DNA from: an uncultured Prevotella sp.
GTDB taxonomy: Bacteria > Bacteroidota > Bacteroidia > Bacteroidales > Bacteroidaceae
NCBI GenBank assembly: GCA_900771975.1
Contig: CAAGPV010000068.1
Span: 1-64,000, forward strand
Length of the DNA: 64,000 nucleotides
Reading direction: 5' to 3'
Position numbers and translations under genes: made by a program
In this document: in pieces, positions 45,354 to 53,869 of the stretch
Layout: each line of letters begins with the position of its first letter
How positions within the stretch are numbered: the first letter of the stretch is position 1
Notes under the pieces: model-generated
Told to the model about the DNA's origin: nothing
The model's database searches: none
What the model saw: the letters and a program-made list of their open reading frames with translations, nothing else

Positions 45354-46040
45354 ATGAGCAATTATGTCATTATTGTAGCTGGCGGAAAAGGGCTTCGAAT
45401 GGGCGGGGAAATACCCAAGCAGTTCCTTCCTTTGGCCGGTAAGCCTGTACTGATGCACACTATAGAGCGTTTTTACACCTATGACAGGCATTTAAACATT
45501 ATTGTCGTCCTGCCAAAAGAGCAACAAGCCCACTGGAAAGAGCTGTGCAAAGAGCATCACTTCGCCATTCCCCATCAAGTAGTTGATGGGGGTGACACCC
45601 GTTTCCAATCGTCAAAGAACGGATTGACTGCCATTCATGACGGTGAAGAAGGGTTGGTGGCCATTCATGACGGAGTGCGTCCTTTCGTTACAACAGCCGT
45701 CATTGAACGATGCTATGATGCCGCCGAAGAAAGCTATGCAGCCATTCCCGTACTTCCGGTTACAGACACCTTGCGTTACATCGATAGCCACGGGGGTGGC
45801 AAAAACGTTCTCCGTAGCGACTACCGCGTGGTACAGACACCGCAAACCTTTGACATAAACTTGGCAAAAAGGGCTTTTGACCAGCCCTACAAAGAAGCTT
45901 TTACAGACGACGCCTCGGTTATAGAAAGCTTAGGATGCCAAGTGGCGATGGTTGAAGGAAACCGTGAGAATATCAAACTCACTACCCCTTTCGACCTTGT
46001 CATAGGTGAAGCCCTCTACCATTCTCCATCCAACGTTTAA
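45354..46040 (+). CDS. ispD: 2-C-methyl-D-erythritol 4-phosphate cytidylyltransferase
   Basis: Third step of the MEP isoprenoid pathway: attaches CMP to methylerythritol phosphate. The nucleotide-binding N-terminus IIVAGGKGLRMGGEIPKQFLPL is clear (key stretch GGKGLRMGGEIPKQF), followed by HDGVRPFVT, PVTDTLR, QTPQTFD and FTDDASVIE. 228 residues is standard. Its pathway partner ispF is also in this window, at 52096, in a separate operon and not adjacent. It lies 24 bases after the DJ-1 gene and 46 before recG. Confidence 0.96.
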   Translation: MSNYVIIVAGGKGLRMGGEIPKQFLPLAGKPVLMHTIERFYTYDRHLNIIVVLPKEQQAHWKELCKEHHFAIPHQVVDGGDTRFQSSKNGLTAIHDGEEGLVAIHDGVRPFVTTAVIERCYDAAEESYAAIPVLPVTDTLRYIDSHGGGKNVLRSDYRVVQTPQTFDINLAKRAFDQPYKEAFTDDASVIESLGCQVAMVEGNRENIKLTTPFDLVIGEALYHSPSNV

Positions 46041-46086
46041 CCTTCAACCGTTTTCAAAAAGAGCTAAGACACCATACAAAACACTT

Positions 46087-48183
46087 ATGGACCAACTGCA
46101 ACAAGACATCACCTACCTGCCTGGTGTAGGGCCTCGTCGAAAAGAGCTGCTAAACAAGGAGTTGGGCATCAACACCTACGGCGACTTGTTGGAGTATTTC
46201 CCTTATAAATACATCGACCGCTCAAAGATTTACTCCATAGCAGAGCTACGTTCTGATATGCCTTACGTACAAATAAGAGGAAGAATATTGAGCTTTGAAG
46301 AGTTTGATATGGGGAGACGAAAGAAGCGGATAGTAGCCCATTTCAGCGATGGACACCACATTTGCGACCTTGTATGGTTTCATGGAGGACAATACATCTA
46401 CAGGACTTACAAGCCAAACACCGACTACATCATCTTCGGAAAACCTTCCACATTTAACGGGCGCATACAGTTTACCCATCCAGAAATAGAAGACACCAGC
46501 CAGTTAGACCTCAAGGGCATGGGTATGCAGCCCTACTACATCACTACAGAGCGCATGAAGAAGGAAGGATTAACTTCCCGCGCCATAGAGAAACTTACCA
46601 AAACGCTTCTCAGCAAACTTACCTCTCCTCTTCAAGAAACCCTTCCGGCTTTCATCACACATAGACTACACCTTGTCAGCCGAGACGAGGCCATGCGCAA
46701 AGTACATTATCCCAAGACCATAGAAGACCAGCAACGGGCTCGCCTTAGGCTGAAGTTTGAAGAGCTTTTCTATGTTCAACTCAACATTTTAAGGTATGCC
46801 AACGACCATAGACGCAAATATCGCGGCTACGACTTTGCACACATCGGAGCACTCTTCAATTGGTTTTATAGCCACAACTTACCTTTCGAACTGACCAACG
46901 CCCAAAAGCGAGTCATGCATGAGATACGCAACGACTGTCACTCTGGAAAGCAGATGAACCGGCTTCTCCAGGGCGATGTAGGCTCAGGTAAAACACTTGT
47001 GGCACTAATGTCCATGCTGATAGCCCTCGACAACGGCTTTCAAGCCACACTGATGGCACCCACCGAAATTTTGGCAGAGCAACACCTGCAAACCATCAAA
47101 AGCTTTTTGCAAGGTATGGACGTACGAGTGGAACTGCTTACAGGTATGGTAAAGGGGAAGAAACGCAACAACATACTCACAGCGCTGGCCACCGGAGACG
47201 TCAATATCCTGATAGGCACACACGCCATCATTGAAGACGGCGTCCAGTTTGCCCGCCTTGGTTTGGCTGTTATCGACGAGCAACACCGTTTCGGAGTGGC
47301 ACAAAGGGCAAAACTTTGGAACAAAAGCGCTCAACCGCCCCATATTCTTGTGATGACAGCGACCCCAATACCCCGCACACTGGCGATGACCATCTATGGA
47401 GACCTTGACGTTAGCGTCATAGACGAGTTGCCGCCAGGAAGAAAGCCCATTGAAACCAACCACGTATATGACAACCAACTAACTGGCCTTTATCAAAAAA
47501 TACGTAACCAAATCCGGCAAGGACGACAGGTATACATTGTGTTTCCACTCATTAAAGAGAGCGAAAAGACCGACCTCAACAACCTTGAAACAGGATATGA
47601 AAAGCTGAAAGAAGTCTTTTCCGAGTTCAAGCTGAGTAAAGTGCACGGACAGATGAAAGCCAACGAGAAAGAAGAAGAGATGCAGAAGTTTGTCCATGGC
47701 GAGACCCAAATCCTCGTTGCAACCACCGTTATCGAAGTTGGTGTCAACGTTCCCAACGCTTCCGTAATGGTAATACTTGACGCCCAGCGTTTCGGACTGT
47801 CACAATTGCATCAGCTCCGCGGGCGTGTTGGACGTGGAGCTGACCAAAGCTATTGCCTATTGGTAACGCCTTACAAGCTAAGCACCGAGACACGGAAACG
47901 CATTGACATCATGTGTGGCACCAACGACGGCTTCGAGATAGCTGAAGCAGACCTTAAATTGCGCGGGCCAGGCGACCTTGAAGGGACACAACAGAGCGGA
48001 ATAGCCTTTGATTTGAAGATTGCTGACATTGCACGGGACGGTCAAATAGTGCAACTTGCACGAAATGAAGCACAAGCCATCATAGCGAATGACCCAAATA
48101 GCGAAAAGCCTGAATATCAAATGCTTTGGAAACGACTTGCAATGTTAAGAAAATCTAATATTGACTGGGCGGCCATCTCTTGA
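46087..48183 (+). CDS. recG: ATP-dependent DNA helicase RecG
   Basis: Branch-migration helicase that remodels stalled forks. I use the ATG at 46087 (MDQLQQDITYLPGVG); upstream codons reach into ispD. An N-terminal wedge/OB domain (about 45-170) has LPGVGPRRKELL then YFPYKYIDRSK. Helicase motifs follow: Walker A QGDVGSGKTLVALM, the DEQH box in VIDEQHRFGVAQ, MTATPIPRTLAMT and the second RecA-like domain with TTVIEVGVNVPNA and QLRGRVGRG. 698 residues is the usual length. The last gene of the plus-strand run from 44760. Confidence 0.96.
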   Translation: MDQLQQDITYLPGVGPRRKELLNKELGINTYGDLLEYFPYKYIDRSKIYSIAELRSDMPYVQIRGRILSFEEFDMGRRKKRIVAHFSDGHHICDLVWFHGGQYIYRTYKPNTDYIIFGKPSTFNGRIQFTHPEIEDTSQLDLKGMGMQPYYITTERMKKEGLTSRAIEKLTKTLLSKLTSPLQETLPAFITHRLHLVSRDEAMRKVHYPKTIEDQQRARLRLKFEELFYVQLNILRYANDHRRKYRGYDFAHIGALFNWFYSHNLPFELTNAQKRVMHEIRNDCHSGKQMNRLLQGDVGSGKTLVALMSMLIALDNGFQATLMAPTEILAEQHLQTIKSFLQGMDVRVELLTGMVKGKKRNNILTALATGDVNILIGTHAIIEDGVQFARLGLAVIDEQHRFGVAQRAKLWNKSAQPPHILVMTATPIPRTLAMTIYGDLDVSVIDELPPGRKPIETNHVYDNQLTGLYQKIRNQIRQGRQVYIVFPLIKESEKTDLNNLETGYEKLKEVFSEFKLSKVHGQMKANEKEEEMQKFVHGETQILVATTVIEVGVNVPNASVMVILDAQRFGLSQLHQLRGRVGRGADQSYCLLVTPYKLSTETRKRIDIMCGTNDGFEIAEADLKLRGPGDLEGTQQSGIAFDLKIADIARDGQIVQLARNEAQAIIANDPNSEKPEYQMLWKRLAMLRKSNIDWAAIS

Positions 48184-48313
48184 CAAAAATGCCACATCAA
48201 CATAGCAAAAAGTACTATATAAAGGGCTTTCGAGCACATTTTCAGCACTTTACATAAGTGTTAAAGCTACAATAAAAACTGTTAATACAGTAACATTTTC
48301 ATCAATTTTTCAT

Positions 48314-48321
48314 TATCTTTG
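48314..48321 (+). promoter_or_regulatory. -7 box of the M23 peptidase gene
   Basis: TATCTTTG, about 118 bases before the start codon chosen here. Upstream lies a small ACTGT-taat-ACAGT dyad. The gap 48184-48438 shows nothing else that I can name. Confidence 0.6.
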
Positions 48322-48438
48322 CAATGTCTTTAAATAATTCGTTGGCCTTTTGTTTTGTACAACGACGTGTCTTGGGGACTTTATTGAATGTTCCAATCCT
48401 CCCAAAAGAGACGAATCAATAACTCTATTAATAAGAAC

Positions 48439-49425
48439 ATGACTTTGAGAAAAAGAATAAGAAAAATTGCAATTGTATCATTGATGGCGTGTTTTGCCAC
48501 AACAGTTTCAGCCCAAGACCTTCTCGCCCATCAGGCACCGGTAGACCGTCGCAGTTCAAGTGTAGACACTGTAATGATGCAAACCATTAGAAATAGAGAG
48601 AATGTAGAATTTCCTTCATCCGACCTATACGCCGATTGGGACAATCGCTATGCACACAAGGTAACAGAACTTCCTGACGTTTACAAGATAGACCTCCGTG
48701 GATTCCACATGCCAACCCCAAGCCGTGTCATCACATCCAACTTCGGACGCCGTTGGGGACGCCAGCATAAAGGACTGGACATCAAGGTTTATATAGGTGA
48801 TACCATCTATGCTGCGTTCACAGGAAAGGTTAGAATTGTGAGATATGAGGCTAACGGCTATGGCAAATACATCGTCATTCGTCACAACAATGGATTGGAG
48901 ACTATCTATGGTCACCTTTCTAAACAACTTGTTCGCGAGAACCAGTTTGTACGTGCAGGCCAACCTATAGCCTTGGGTGGCAACACCGGCCGGTCAACAG
49001 GTTCTCACTTGCATTTCGAAACACGTCTCTGTGGTGTAGCTCTCAACCCTGCCATCTTCTTTGATTTCCCCCACCAAGACATAACAACTGACGTCTATAC
49101 ATTCAGAAAGAGCAATAAGGACGTTGAGGACGAACGGGCTACAGCACTACGCGGAAAGGCTACAAGTCCTGGCTACAGCAAAGAAAACATACAGGGGCGT
49201 CGCAACTATAATAGCAACAACAGTTCACTAAACTATGAACCACGTGAACCAAGAGCTGAAAACAACGGCAACGGTGAGAGAACTGTCTACCACAAAGTGG
49301 CAGAAGGAGAGACGTTAGAGTCTATTTCCCGTGAATGTAACATTCCGTTGGAAAAACTTTGCAGACTGAACGGTGTGGGTAAATACACTACATTACGTCG
49401 CGGTCAGCTTATCAAAATTTCATAA
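48439..49425 (+). CDS. M23 metallopeptidase with C-terminal LysM domain
   Basis: Predicted periplasmic cell-wall endopeptidase or divisome-activating protein. I start at the ATG at 48439, which gives a basic N-terminus and a signal peptide ending at TTVSAQ; the earlier in-frame ATG at 48388 adds an unlikely leader. The M23 (LytM) domain (about 85-215) has HKGLDIKVYIGD, YIVIRHNNGLETIYGHLS and GSHLHFETRL, so the zinc ligands HxxxD and HxH are present and the enzyme should be active. After a low-complexity linker (about 245-285) comes a LysM domain (about 285-328, YHKVAEGETLESISREC). Confidence 0.92.
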   Translation: MTLRKRIRKIAIVSLMACFATTVSAQDLLAHQAPVDRRSSSVDTVMMQTIRNRENVEFPSSDLYADWDNRYAHKVTELPDVYKIDLRGFHMPTPSRVITSNFGRRWGRQHKGLDIKVYIGDTIYAAFTGKVRIVRYEANGYGKYIVIRHNNGLETIYGHLSKQLVRENQFVRAGQPIALGGNTGRSTGSHLHFETRLCGVALNPAIFFDFPHQDITTDVYTFRKSNKDVEDERATALRGKATSPGYSKENIQGRRNYNSNNSSLNYEPREPRAENNGNGERTVYHKVAEGETLESISRECNIPLEKLCRLNGVGKYTTLRRGQLIKIS

Positions 49426-49448
49426 CAGAAGTTTTTTCTACAACTATA

Positions 49449-49480
49449 AAGCCCGTCAAAGCAAATGTTTTGACGGGCTT
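49449..49480. terminator. terminator of the M23 peptidase gene, convergent gap
   Basis: Perfect 12-bp arms AAGCCCGTCAAA (49449-49460) and TTTGACGGGCTT (49469-49480). It lies between convergent genes and probably serves both. Confidence 0.85.
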
Positions 49481-49502
49481 GTTATATAATATAGGCTATC
49501 CT

Positions 49503-50285
49503 TTACTTTTTGATGAAAGCCCTTACAACAAACCATGCATGCAAGAAAGACGTCTGCAACAAGCCATAATGGCTACACATCACACGAAAACGCTCACGCA
49601 ACGAATCTTTATGATGCAAAGTAGTTTGACCTTCTTGCAAGTAGTTGGCAACCACACATGGGACACGTTTTAATGCCAAACGTCGCTTTTTGGCTTCTTT
49701 CATCACCCTAATGCACCAGTCAACATCAGCAGAATAACGATAGCGTGTATTGTATTGAATAGTCTTGGCTATGTCCAATCGGGCATAAAAAGCCTGATGA
49801 CAGACCACCATACCCTGTTTGAATGATTTCCAAGACAAGATTTCAGGCGGTTGGAGACGTCTATGACACAAGAAGTTTCCATCACCGTCAACAATGTCCG
49901 TATCGCCATAAAGAACTGCAGGAAGTTCTTCCGCATCACCCACTTCGGCTGCTTGGGCAACCATTTCCAATGTGTCGGCAGAGGGAAAACGGTCGCCTGC
50001 ATTCAAAAATACAACATAGTCGCCCGTTGCCAAAGCCAGTCCCTTGTTCATGGCATAGTATAATCCACTATCAGGTTCACTCAAAATGCGGACTTGATGT
50101 CCGTTGTCCTCGGCATCAGATGCCTGCTTGTATTGCGTGGCAAGCTGCAACGTAGCATCTTTCGATGCCCCGTCCACAATGATATGTTCCACATGTTCAT
50201 GGTTTTGTATCTGCACACTGGCAAGAGTTGGAGGCAAAACCGCTTCTGCATTATAGGTAATTGTAACGACAGAAAAAGTAATCAT
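49503..50285 (-). CDS. family 2 glycosyltransferase
   Basis: Inverting GT-A glycosyltransferase of 260 residues. The N-terminus has FSVVTITYNAEAVLPPTLASV and HIIVDGASKDATLQ; the metal-binding region is DYVVFLNAGDRFPSA; YSADVDWCIRVM follows about residue 205. This type often adds sugars to surface polysaccharides or O-antigen. No membrane anchor is evident. It overlaps the upstream family 4 glycosyltransferase gene by four bases (ATGA), so the two are translationally coupled and likely act on the same glycan. The sugar and acceptor are unknown. Confidence 0.92.
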   Translation of the reverse strand: MITFSVVTITYNAEAVLPPTLASVQIQNHEHVEHIIVDGASKDATLQLATQYKQASDAEDNGHQVRILSEPDSGLYYAMNKGLALATGDYVVFLNAGDRFPSADTLEMVAQAAEVGDAEELPAVLYGDTDIVDGDGNFLCHRRLQPPEILSWKSFKQGMVVCHQAFYARLDIAKTIQYNTRYRYSADVDWCIRVMKEAKKRRLALKRVPCVVANYLQEGQTTLHHKDSLRERFRVMCSHYGLLQTSFLHAWFVVRAFIKK

Positions 50286-51556
50286 AACTTATAGTTTTTG
50301 TATGCCATAGCCTCATTATACACATCAATATATTTTAAAGACACGGCTCGTTGAGAATAGCACCTATGCACTTTGGCAAGGGCGGCCTCAGATAGAGCGG
50401 AATGCCTATCGGCATCAAGGGTCCAAGCTATGCCATTTGCCAAGTCGGCCACATCACGCAGCTTAGCCACATATCCGTTCTTTTGATGGTTAATCATTTC
50501 AGGTATGCCTCCAACACGGAAGCCTACACAAGGCACCCCGCAAGCCATGGCTTCCATAAGGGTGTTGGGAAGGTTGTCTTCGAGCGATGGCAAGACAAAG
50601 ACATCCGCCGAATTATACACCCCCACTATCTGGCGTTCATCCGAAACATAACCTAATGGATAGGTATCCAGCGGCAAGCTGTCGGCCAATTCCTCGGCAT
50701 GACCGCCCAACAATGCCACCGCCCAGCGTTGTTTAAGTTCTGGACGGGAAGCAACCAACCGTTGGATAGCTTCCACAAAATAGCCAACGCCCTTGCGTGT
50801 ATCGGTCACACGCTGAGAAACAAACAACAGAATTTGCCTATCTTGCGGTAGTCCGACCGACAAGCGGGCTTGCTTTTGGTCTGTTGGAGCAAAGATTTTA
50901 GTGTTAATCGGATTTGGAATGGAAGTAACCGGTTGGCCAGACAAGAGCCTGCTTTCCTTAGCTTGGGTTTCAAGCCAATGACTACAGGCAACAAACCAAA
51001 TGGTATGGTTTTTCAATACAGCCGCTTTCTTTTTCCAAACCTTTGAAGATAAATCGGTTTTTCCTCCGCCACCTGGCAGCAACTTGCAATGATGACAGTT
51101 AGAATGAAACTTGGGACAACCATGAGCATAATGGCAAATGGAGCTGGCTGGCCACAAATCGTGCATTGTCCACACAACAGGCTTTCCAGAAGCAAGAATC
51201 TTTCTCAAGCCAGAAAGCGACAACATACCTTGATTAATCCAGGAAAGGTGAATGACATCAGCTTCCTTAAACTCGCGAAGATGCGTCACATCCACACCTG
51301 CATTGGCTATATCTATTTCAAACAGATGTTCCCTTGTGAAGTGAAGATGCCAGAAAATGCACCATCGTTCCCACAAGAAAGCCCACCGAGAACGCAATTT
51401 CTGCCCGACACCAGACACGGTTACACGGCTGGTAGCCTTGTCACGCACGAGCATTTTGGCCTTTACCCCATTATTGTTGAGGGCATCTACCAACCTATTG
51501 GCGGCCACTGCAGCGCCACCGGTATTCTCGCTTGTATTGATTATCAAAACTCTCAT
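50282..51556 (-). CDS. family 4 glycosyltransferase
   Basis: Retaining GT-B glycosyltransferase of 424 residues. The N-terminal half has NTSENTGGAAVAANRLVDAL and the cysteine-rich insert HDLWPASSICHYAHGCPKF followed by CHHC, a pattern known from Bacteroidetes capsule and exopolysaccharide enzymes. The C-terminal half has the nucleotide-sugar site ADVFVLPSLEDNLPNTLMEAMACG (key part PSLEDNLPNTLMEAM) and VGGIPEMI. First gene of a two-gene operon with the family 2 enzyme, from a consensus promoter at 51575-51605 and a very short leader. Confidence 0.93.
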   Translation of the reverse strand: MRVLIINTSENTGGAAVAANRLVDALNNNGVKAKMLVRDKATSRVTVSGVGQKLRSRWAFLWERWCIFWHLHFTREHLFEIDIANAGVDVTHLREFKEADVIHLSWINQGMLSLSGLRKILASGKPVVWTMHDLWPASSICHYAHGCPKFHSNCHHCKLLPGGGGKTDLSSKVWKKKAAVLKNHTIWFVACSHWLETQAKESRLLSGQPVTSIPNPINTKIFAPTDQKQARLSVGLPQDRQILLFVSQRVTDTRKGVGYFVEAIQRLVASRPELKQRWAVALLGGHAEELADSLPLDTYPLGYVSDERQIVGVYNSADVFVLPSLEDNLPNTLMEAMACGVPCVGFRVGGIPEMINHQKNGYVAKLRDVADLANGIAWTLDADRHSALSEAALAKVHRCYSQRAVSLKYIDVYNEAMAYKNYKL

Positions 51557-51574
51557 ATGACAACAATATAGTCA

Positions 51575-51605
51575 CAAAGATAGAGAAAAACGCTGAACAC
51601 CACAA
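51575..51605 (-). promoter_or_regulatory. promoter of the glycosyltransferase pair
   Basis: On the minus strand TTG at 51605-51603, 20-base spacer, TATCTTTG at 51582-51575. The leader would be only about 15 bases. Confidence 0.75.
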
Positions 51606-51624
51606 GAAAAGTAACTGTTTATTC

Positions 51625-51642
51625 ATTGTGCACGTACACAAT
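51625..51642. promoter_or_regulatory. dyad between two divergent promoters, CRP/FNR-like form
   Basis: ATTGTG-CACGTA-CACAAT, 6-bp perfect arms around a 6-bp centre. It lies between the glycosyltransferase promoter and the candidate RNA promoter. The spacing is like CRP/FNR-family sites, but no regulator is known here. Confidence 0.35.
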
Positions 51643-51697
51643 AGTTTGATTTATATCAAGAAAGCATATAAAAAACATAAAAAACACAGTGTAAGTA

Positions 51698-51728
51698 TTG
51701 CTTGATAAGGCAGCAAGTAGTACTTTTG
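51698..51728 (+). promoter_or_regulatory. promoter of the candidate small RNA
   Basis: TTG at 51698-51700, 20-base spacer, TACTTTTG at 51721-51728: full consensus on the plus strand with no protein gene downstream in that direction before the convergent ispF. Confidence 0.75.
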
Positions 51729-51731
51729 CAT

Positions 51732-51930
51732 TGTCAAAAGGTTAATAGATTGTTTAGGTTAGTAGTAATAGATTTAGGTTTTTAGTTATTTTATTAAGGT
51801 AGAAGTTTAACAGATTCGATTTCATGGATGACGAAGGTGGATCGCGAGATTCCCTTTAATTTCGAAAGGATTTTTAGTTAAACATAGGCTAAAGCGCTGG
51901 AGCTCGTTGAGAGTTTCAGCGCTTTCATTT
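51732..51930 (+). ncRNA. candidate independently transcribed small RNA, about 200 nt
   Basis: Bounded by the consensus promoter at 51698-51728 and a stem-loop (51891-51899 with 51917-51925) followed by CATTTTT. Within it a GTTTAAC (51808-51814) / GTTAAAC (about 51877-51883) pairing could close a domain that contains a small CCTTT/AAAGG hairpin. The only short reading frame is an 11-codon one starting at the ATG near 51823 (MDDEGGSRDSL). The size would fit 6S RNA or another regulatory RNA, but I cannot identify it. Boundaries are estimates. Confidence 0.5.
51891..51930 (+). terminator. terminator of the candidate small RNA
   Basis: Perfect 9-bp arms AAAGCGCTG (51891-51899) and CAGCGCTTT (51917-51925) followed by CATTTTT on the plus strand. 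Confidence 0.75.
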
Positions 51931-52000
51931 TTACGGCTTCCCATCAATTAATAAGACGTATGTAAATTATTGGTTTTCAACGCCTTATGTGTTATCTTGC

Positions 52001-52083
52001 AAAACCCAGTGTTTTAGCTCCTAAAACACTGGGTTTTACGTCCTAAAACGGCCGGTTTTAAGAGTCAATAAAGCCGGTTTTAG
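52001..52083 (-). repeat. palindromic intergenic repeat, copy 3
   Basis: Reverse-oriented copy. A perfect 17-bp stem (52001-52017 with 52021-52037, loop CTC) corresponds to the 17-bp stem of copy 2 with compensating changes in both arms (CCAGTG/CACTGG in place of GCCGTG/CACGGC). The CTAAAACCGGC block lies at 52073-52083. It stops 13 bases from the end of ispF, in the same orientation as that gene. Confidence 0.78.
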
Positions 52084-52095
52084 AAACTGGCTTTC

Positions 52096-52575
52096 CTAAT
52101 CTTTCATAATAAGCACTGTTGCATAGGCGCTTATTCCCTCTTCTCTGCCGGTAAAGCCTAACTTTTCTGTGGTAGTGGCCTTAATGGAAATCTGGTCTTC
52201 TTCACAATTCATCACCTGTGCCAGGCAAGCTTTCATTGCAGGAACATGCGGATTTATTTTGGGGTGTTCGGCACATATTGTGGCATCAACATTGCCGAGC
52301 TGATATCCCTTAGAGGCGATCAAAGCCATCGTTTGTTTAAGAATAAGCTTTGAATCCATATCGAGAGTGTCGTCACTTGTGTCGGGAAAATGATAGCCAA
52401 TGTCGCGCATATTGGCTGCACCAAGCAGTGCATCGCAGATGGCATGGATGAGAACATCTGCGTCACTATGCCCCAATAGCCCTAAAGAGTGGGGAATGAC
52501 AATGCCCCCCAACACCAACTTGCGTCCTTCTACCAAACGGTGGACGTCGAACCCCATACCAACTCTTATCTTCAT
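52096..52575 (-). CDS. ispF: 2-C-methyl-D-erythritol 2,4-cyclodiphosphate synthase
   Basis: Fifth step of the MEP pathway, forming the cyclodiphosphate. A 159-residue protein with the zinc-site motifs GFDVHRLVEG near the N-terminus and LLGHSDADVLIHAICDALLG, then DIGYHFPDT and ATTTEKLGFTGREEGI. All are intact. Last gene of the operon fah-porU-porV-ispF, 49 bases after porV. The link between an isoprenoid enzyme and secretion genes is a matter of gene order, probably without functional meaning. Confidence 0.96.
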   Translation of the reverse strand: MKIRVGMGFDVHRLVEGRKLVLGGIVIPHSLGLLGHSDADVLIHAICDALLGAANMRDIGYHFPDTSDDTLDMDSKLILKQTMALIASKGYQLGNVDATICAEHPKINPHVPAMKACLAQVMNCEEDQISIKATTTEKLGFTGREEGISAYATVLIMKD

Positions 52576-52624
52576 AAGCCTAAATCAAACAAAAAAGTCC
52601 TTCAAGCAGAAGGACTAAATACTT

Positions 52625-53806
52625 TTATCTTCTATGGAACAAATCTTTAATGCCATCCATATCAAACGCCAGCGTAAAGCGCAACGTCTGATCAAGAGGA
52701 TTGCTCTTGGCGGTAGCTATGACATAACCCGCATCGAGAGAAAACACACTCATTCGGAAACCGGCGCCAAGCGTAAAATACTTGCGGTTTCCTTTGTTTT
52801 CGCTTTCGTGATGATAGCCGGCACGCAAGCTGAACTTATCGTTGTAGGTGTATTCGGCTCCTACGCTCCACTGCACTTCCTGAAGTTCTTCCGAGAAGCC
52901 ATTAGGAGCATCACCAAAACTCTTGAAGATGCCCGATATAGACGATATGTCGTAATAATCTTTCTGTACGCGCTCTTGGTAGTCTTCAGTAGACTCCCCA
53001 TCCATTTGTTTAGGATAGGTTGGCACGAGGAGTTTGTTGGCATCGGCGGCAATGGTGAAACGGTTAAATTCGTCTATTGGAACCATAAGCGAGGCGCCAA
53101 GGCGAAGGTTTGTAGGAATAAACTCGGAATTGTCATCGCCGCCAAAAGTAATTTTTGAACCGATATTGGAAATGTTCAATCCCAAGCCCAACTGACATTC
53201 ACGGCTACCGATGTTGATATAGTTTTGGTAATAGCAGGAGATATCTGCTGCAAAAGCCGAACCTGGAGATGTATCTTCTGTGTAATCGTATGTCAAGTCG
53301 GAGTAAATCCAACGCACTGCGGCTCCGATGGAAAAGTGTTCGCTTAGCATCAACGAGTAAGCCACGTCCAAAGACATTTCATAGGGATTGATGGTCATAT
53401 CGCCACTATTAGATGCATCACTGCTGGTTTGTACTTCTCCTAAAGAGAAATAGCGTAAAGACCCTGACACAGCACTGTAGTCGCCGATGCGATAGTAGCC
53501 AGACAAATAGGCCAAATCCATATCATTGACCAACTGACGCAACCAAGGCGTATAGTTGAGGGCCACTCCTGCACGGCTAATGGTAAACGGATACTTGGCA
53601 GGGTTCCAATACTGGGAGTTAACATCGGGGTCGGTAGCGGCTCCTACGTCACCCATACCAGCCGAACGAGCATCTGGCGCGATGGTTTGAGAGGTTACTG
53701 ACGTATTAACGGGGTTGAAAAAGTCTTTCTTGTCTTGGGCTATCGCTGAAAAAACGCCGCAGAACAACAAAAAAGCGATCAAAACTATTTTGAAAGATTT
53801 ATACAT
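52625..53806 (-). CDS. porV: type IX secretion outer-membrane protein PorV (LptO)
   Basis: A 393-residue outer-membrane beta-barrel of the FadL-like PorV family, which brings type IX cargo to the PorU sortase. A signal peptide ends at SAIAQ. The hallmark N-terminal region reads TIAPDARSAGMGDVGAATDPDVNSQYWNPAKY (key stretch APDARSAGMGDVG followed by NSQYWNPAK). The rest shows alternating strands ending LDQTLRFTLAF. It follows porU by 63 bases. Together with PorU it is strong evidence that the organism has a type IX system; the core motor and translocon genes are not in this window. Confidence 0.94.
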   Translation of the reverse strand: MYKSFKIVLIAFLLFCGVFSAIAQDKKDFFNPVNTSVTSQTIAPDARSAGMGDVGAATDPDVNSQYWNPAKYPFTISRAGVALNYTPWLRQLVNDMDLAYLSGYYRIGDYSAVSGSLRYFSLGEVQTSSDASNSGDMTINPYEMSLDVAYSLMLSEHFSIGAAVRWIYSDLTYDYTEDTSPGSAFAADISCYYQNYINIGSRECQLGLGLNISNIGSKITFGGDDNSEFIPTNLRLGASLMVPIDEFNRFTIAADANKLLVPTYPKQMDGESTEDYQERVQKDYYDISSISGIFKSFGDAPNGFSEELQEVQWSVGAEYTYNDKFSLRAGYHHESENKGNRKYFTLGAGFRMSVFSLDAGYVIATAKSNPLDQTLRFTLAFDMDGIKDLFHRR

Positions 53807-53869
53807 TCGTTACTAAAAATTTCTGGGTTTTATACCTTCATTAAATTATATCTTTAACGACACTAATCG

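Noticed and set aside
51732..51930. Naming the small RNA as 6S, SRP or tmRNA
   Set aside because: Size is compatible with 6S only, but no conserved bubble or sequence signature could be confirmed by eye, so no name is given.
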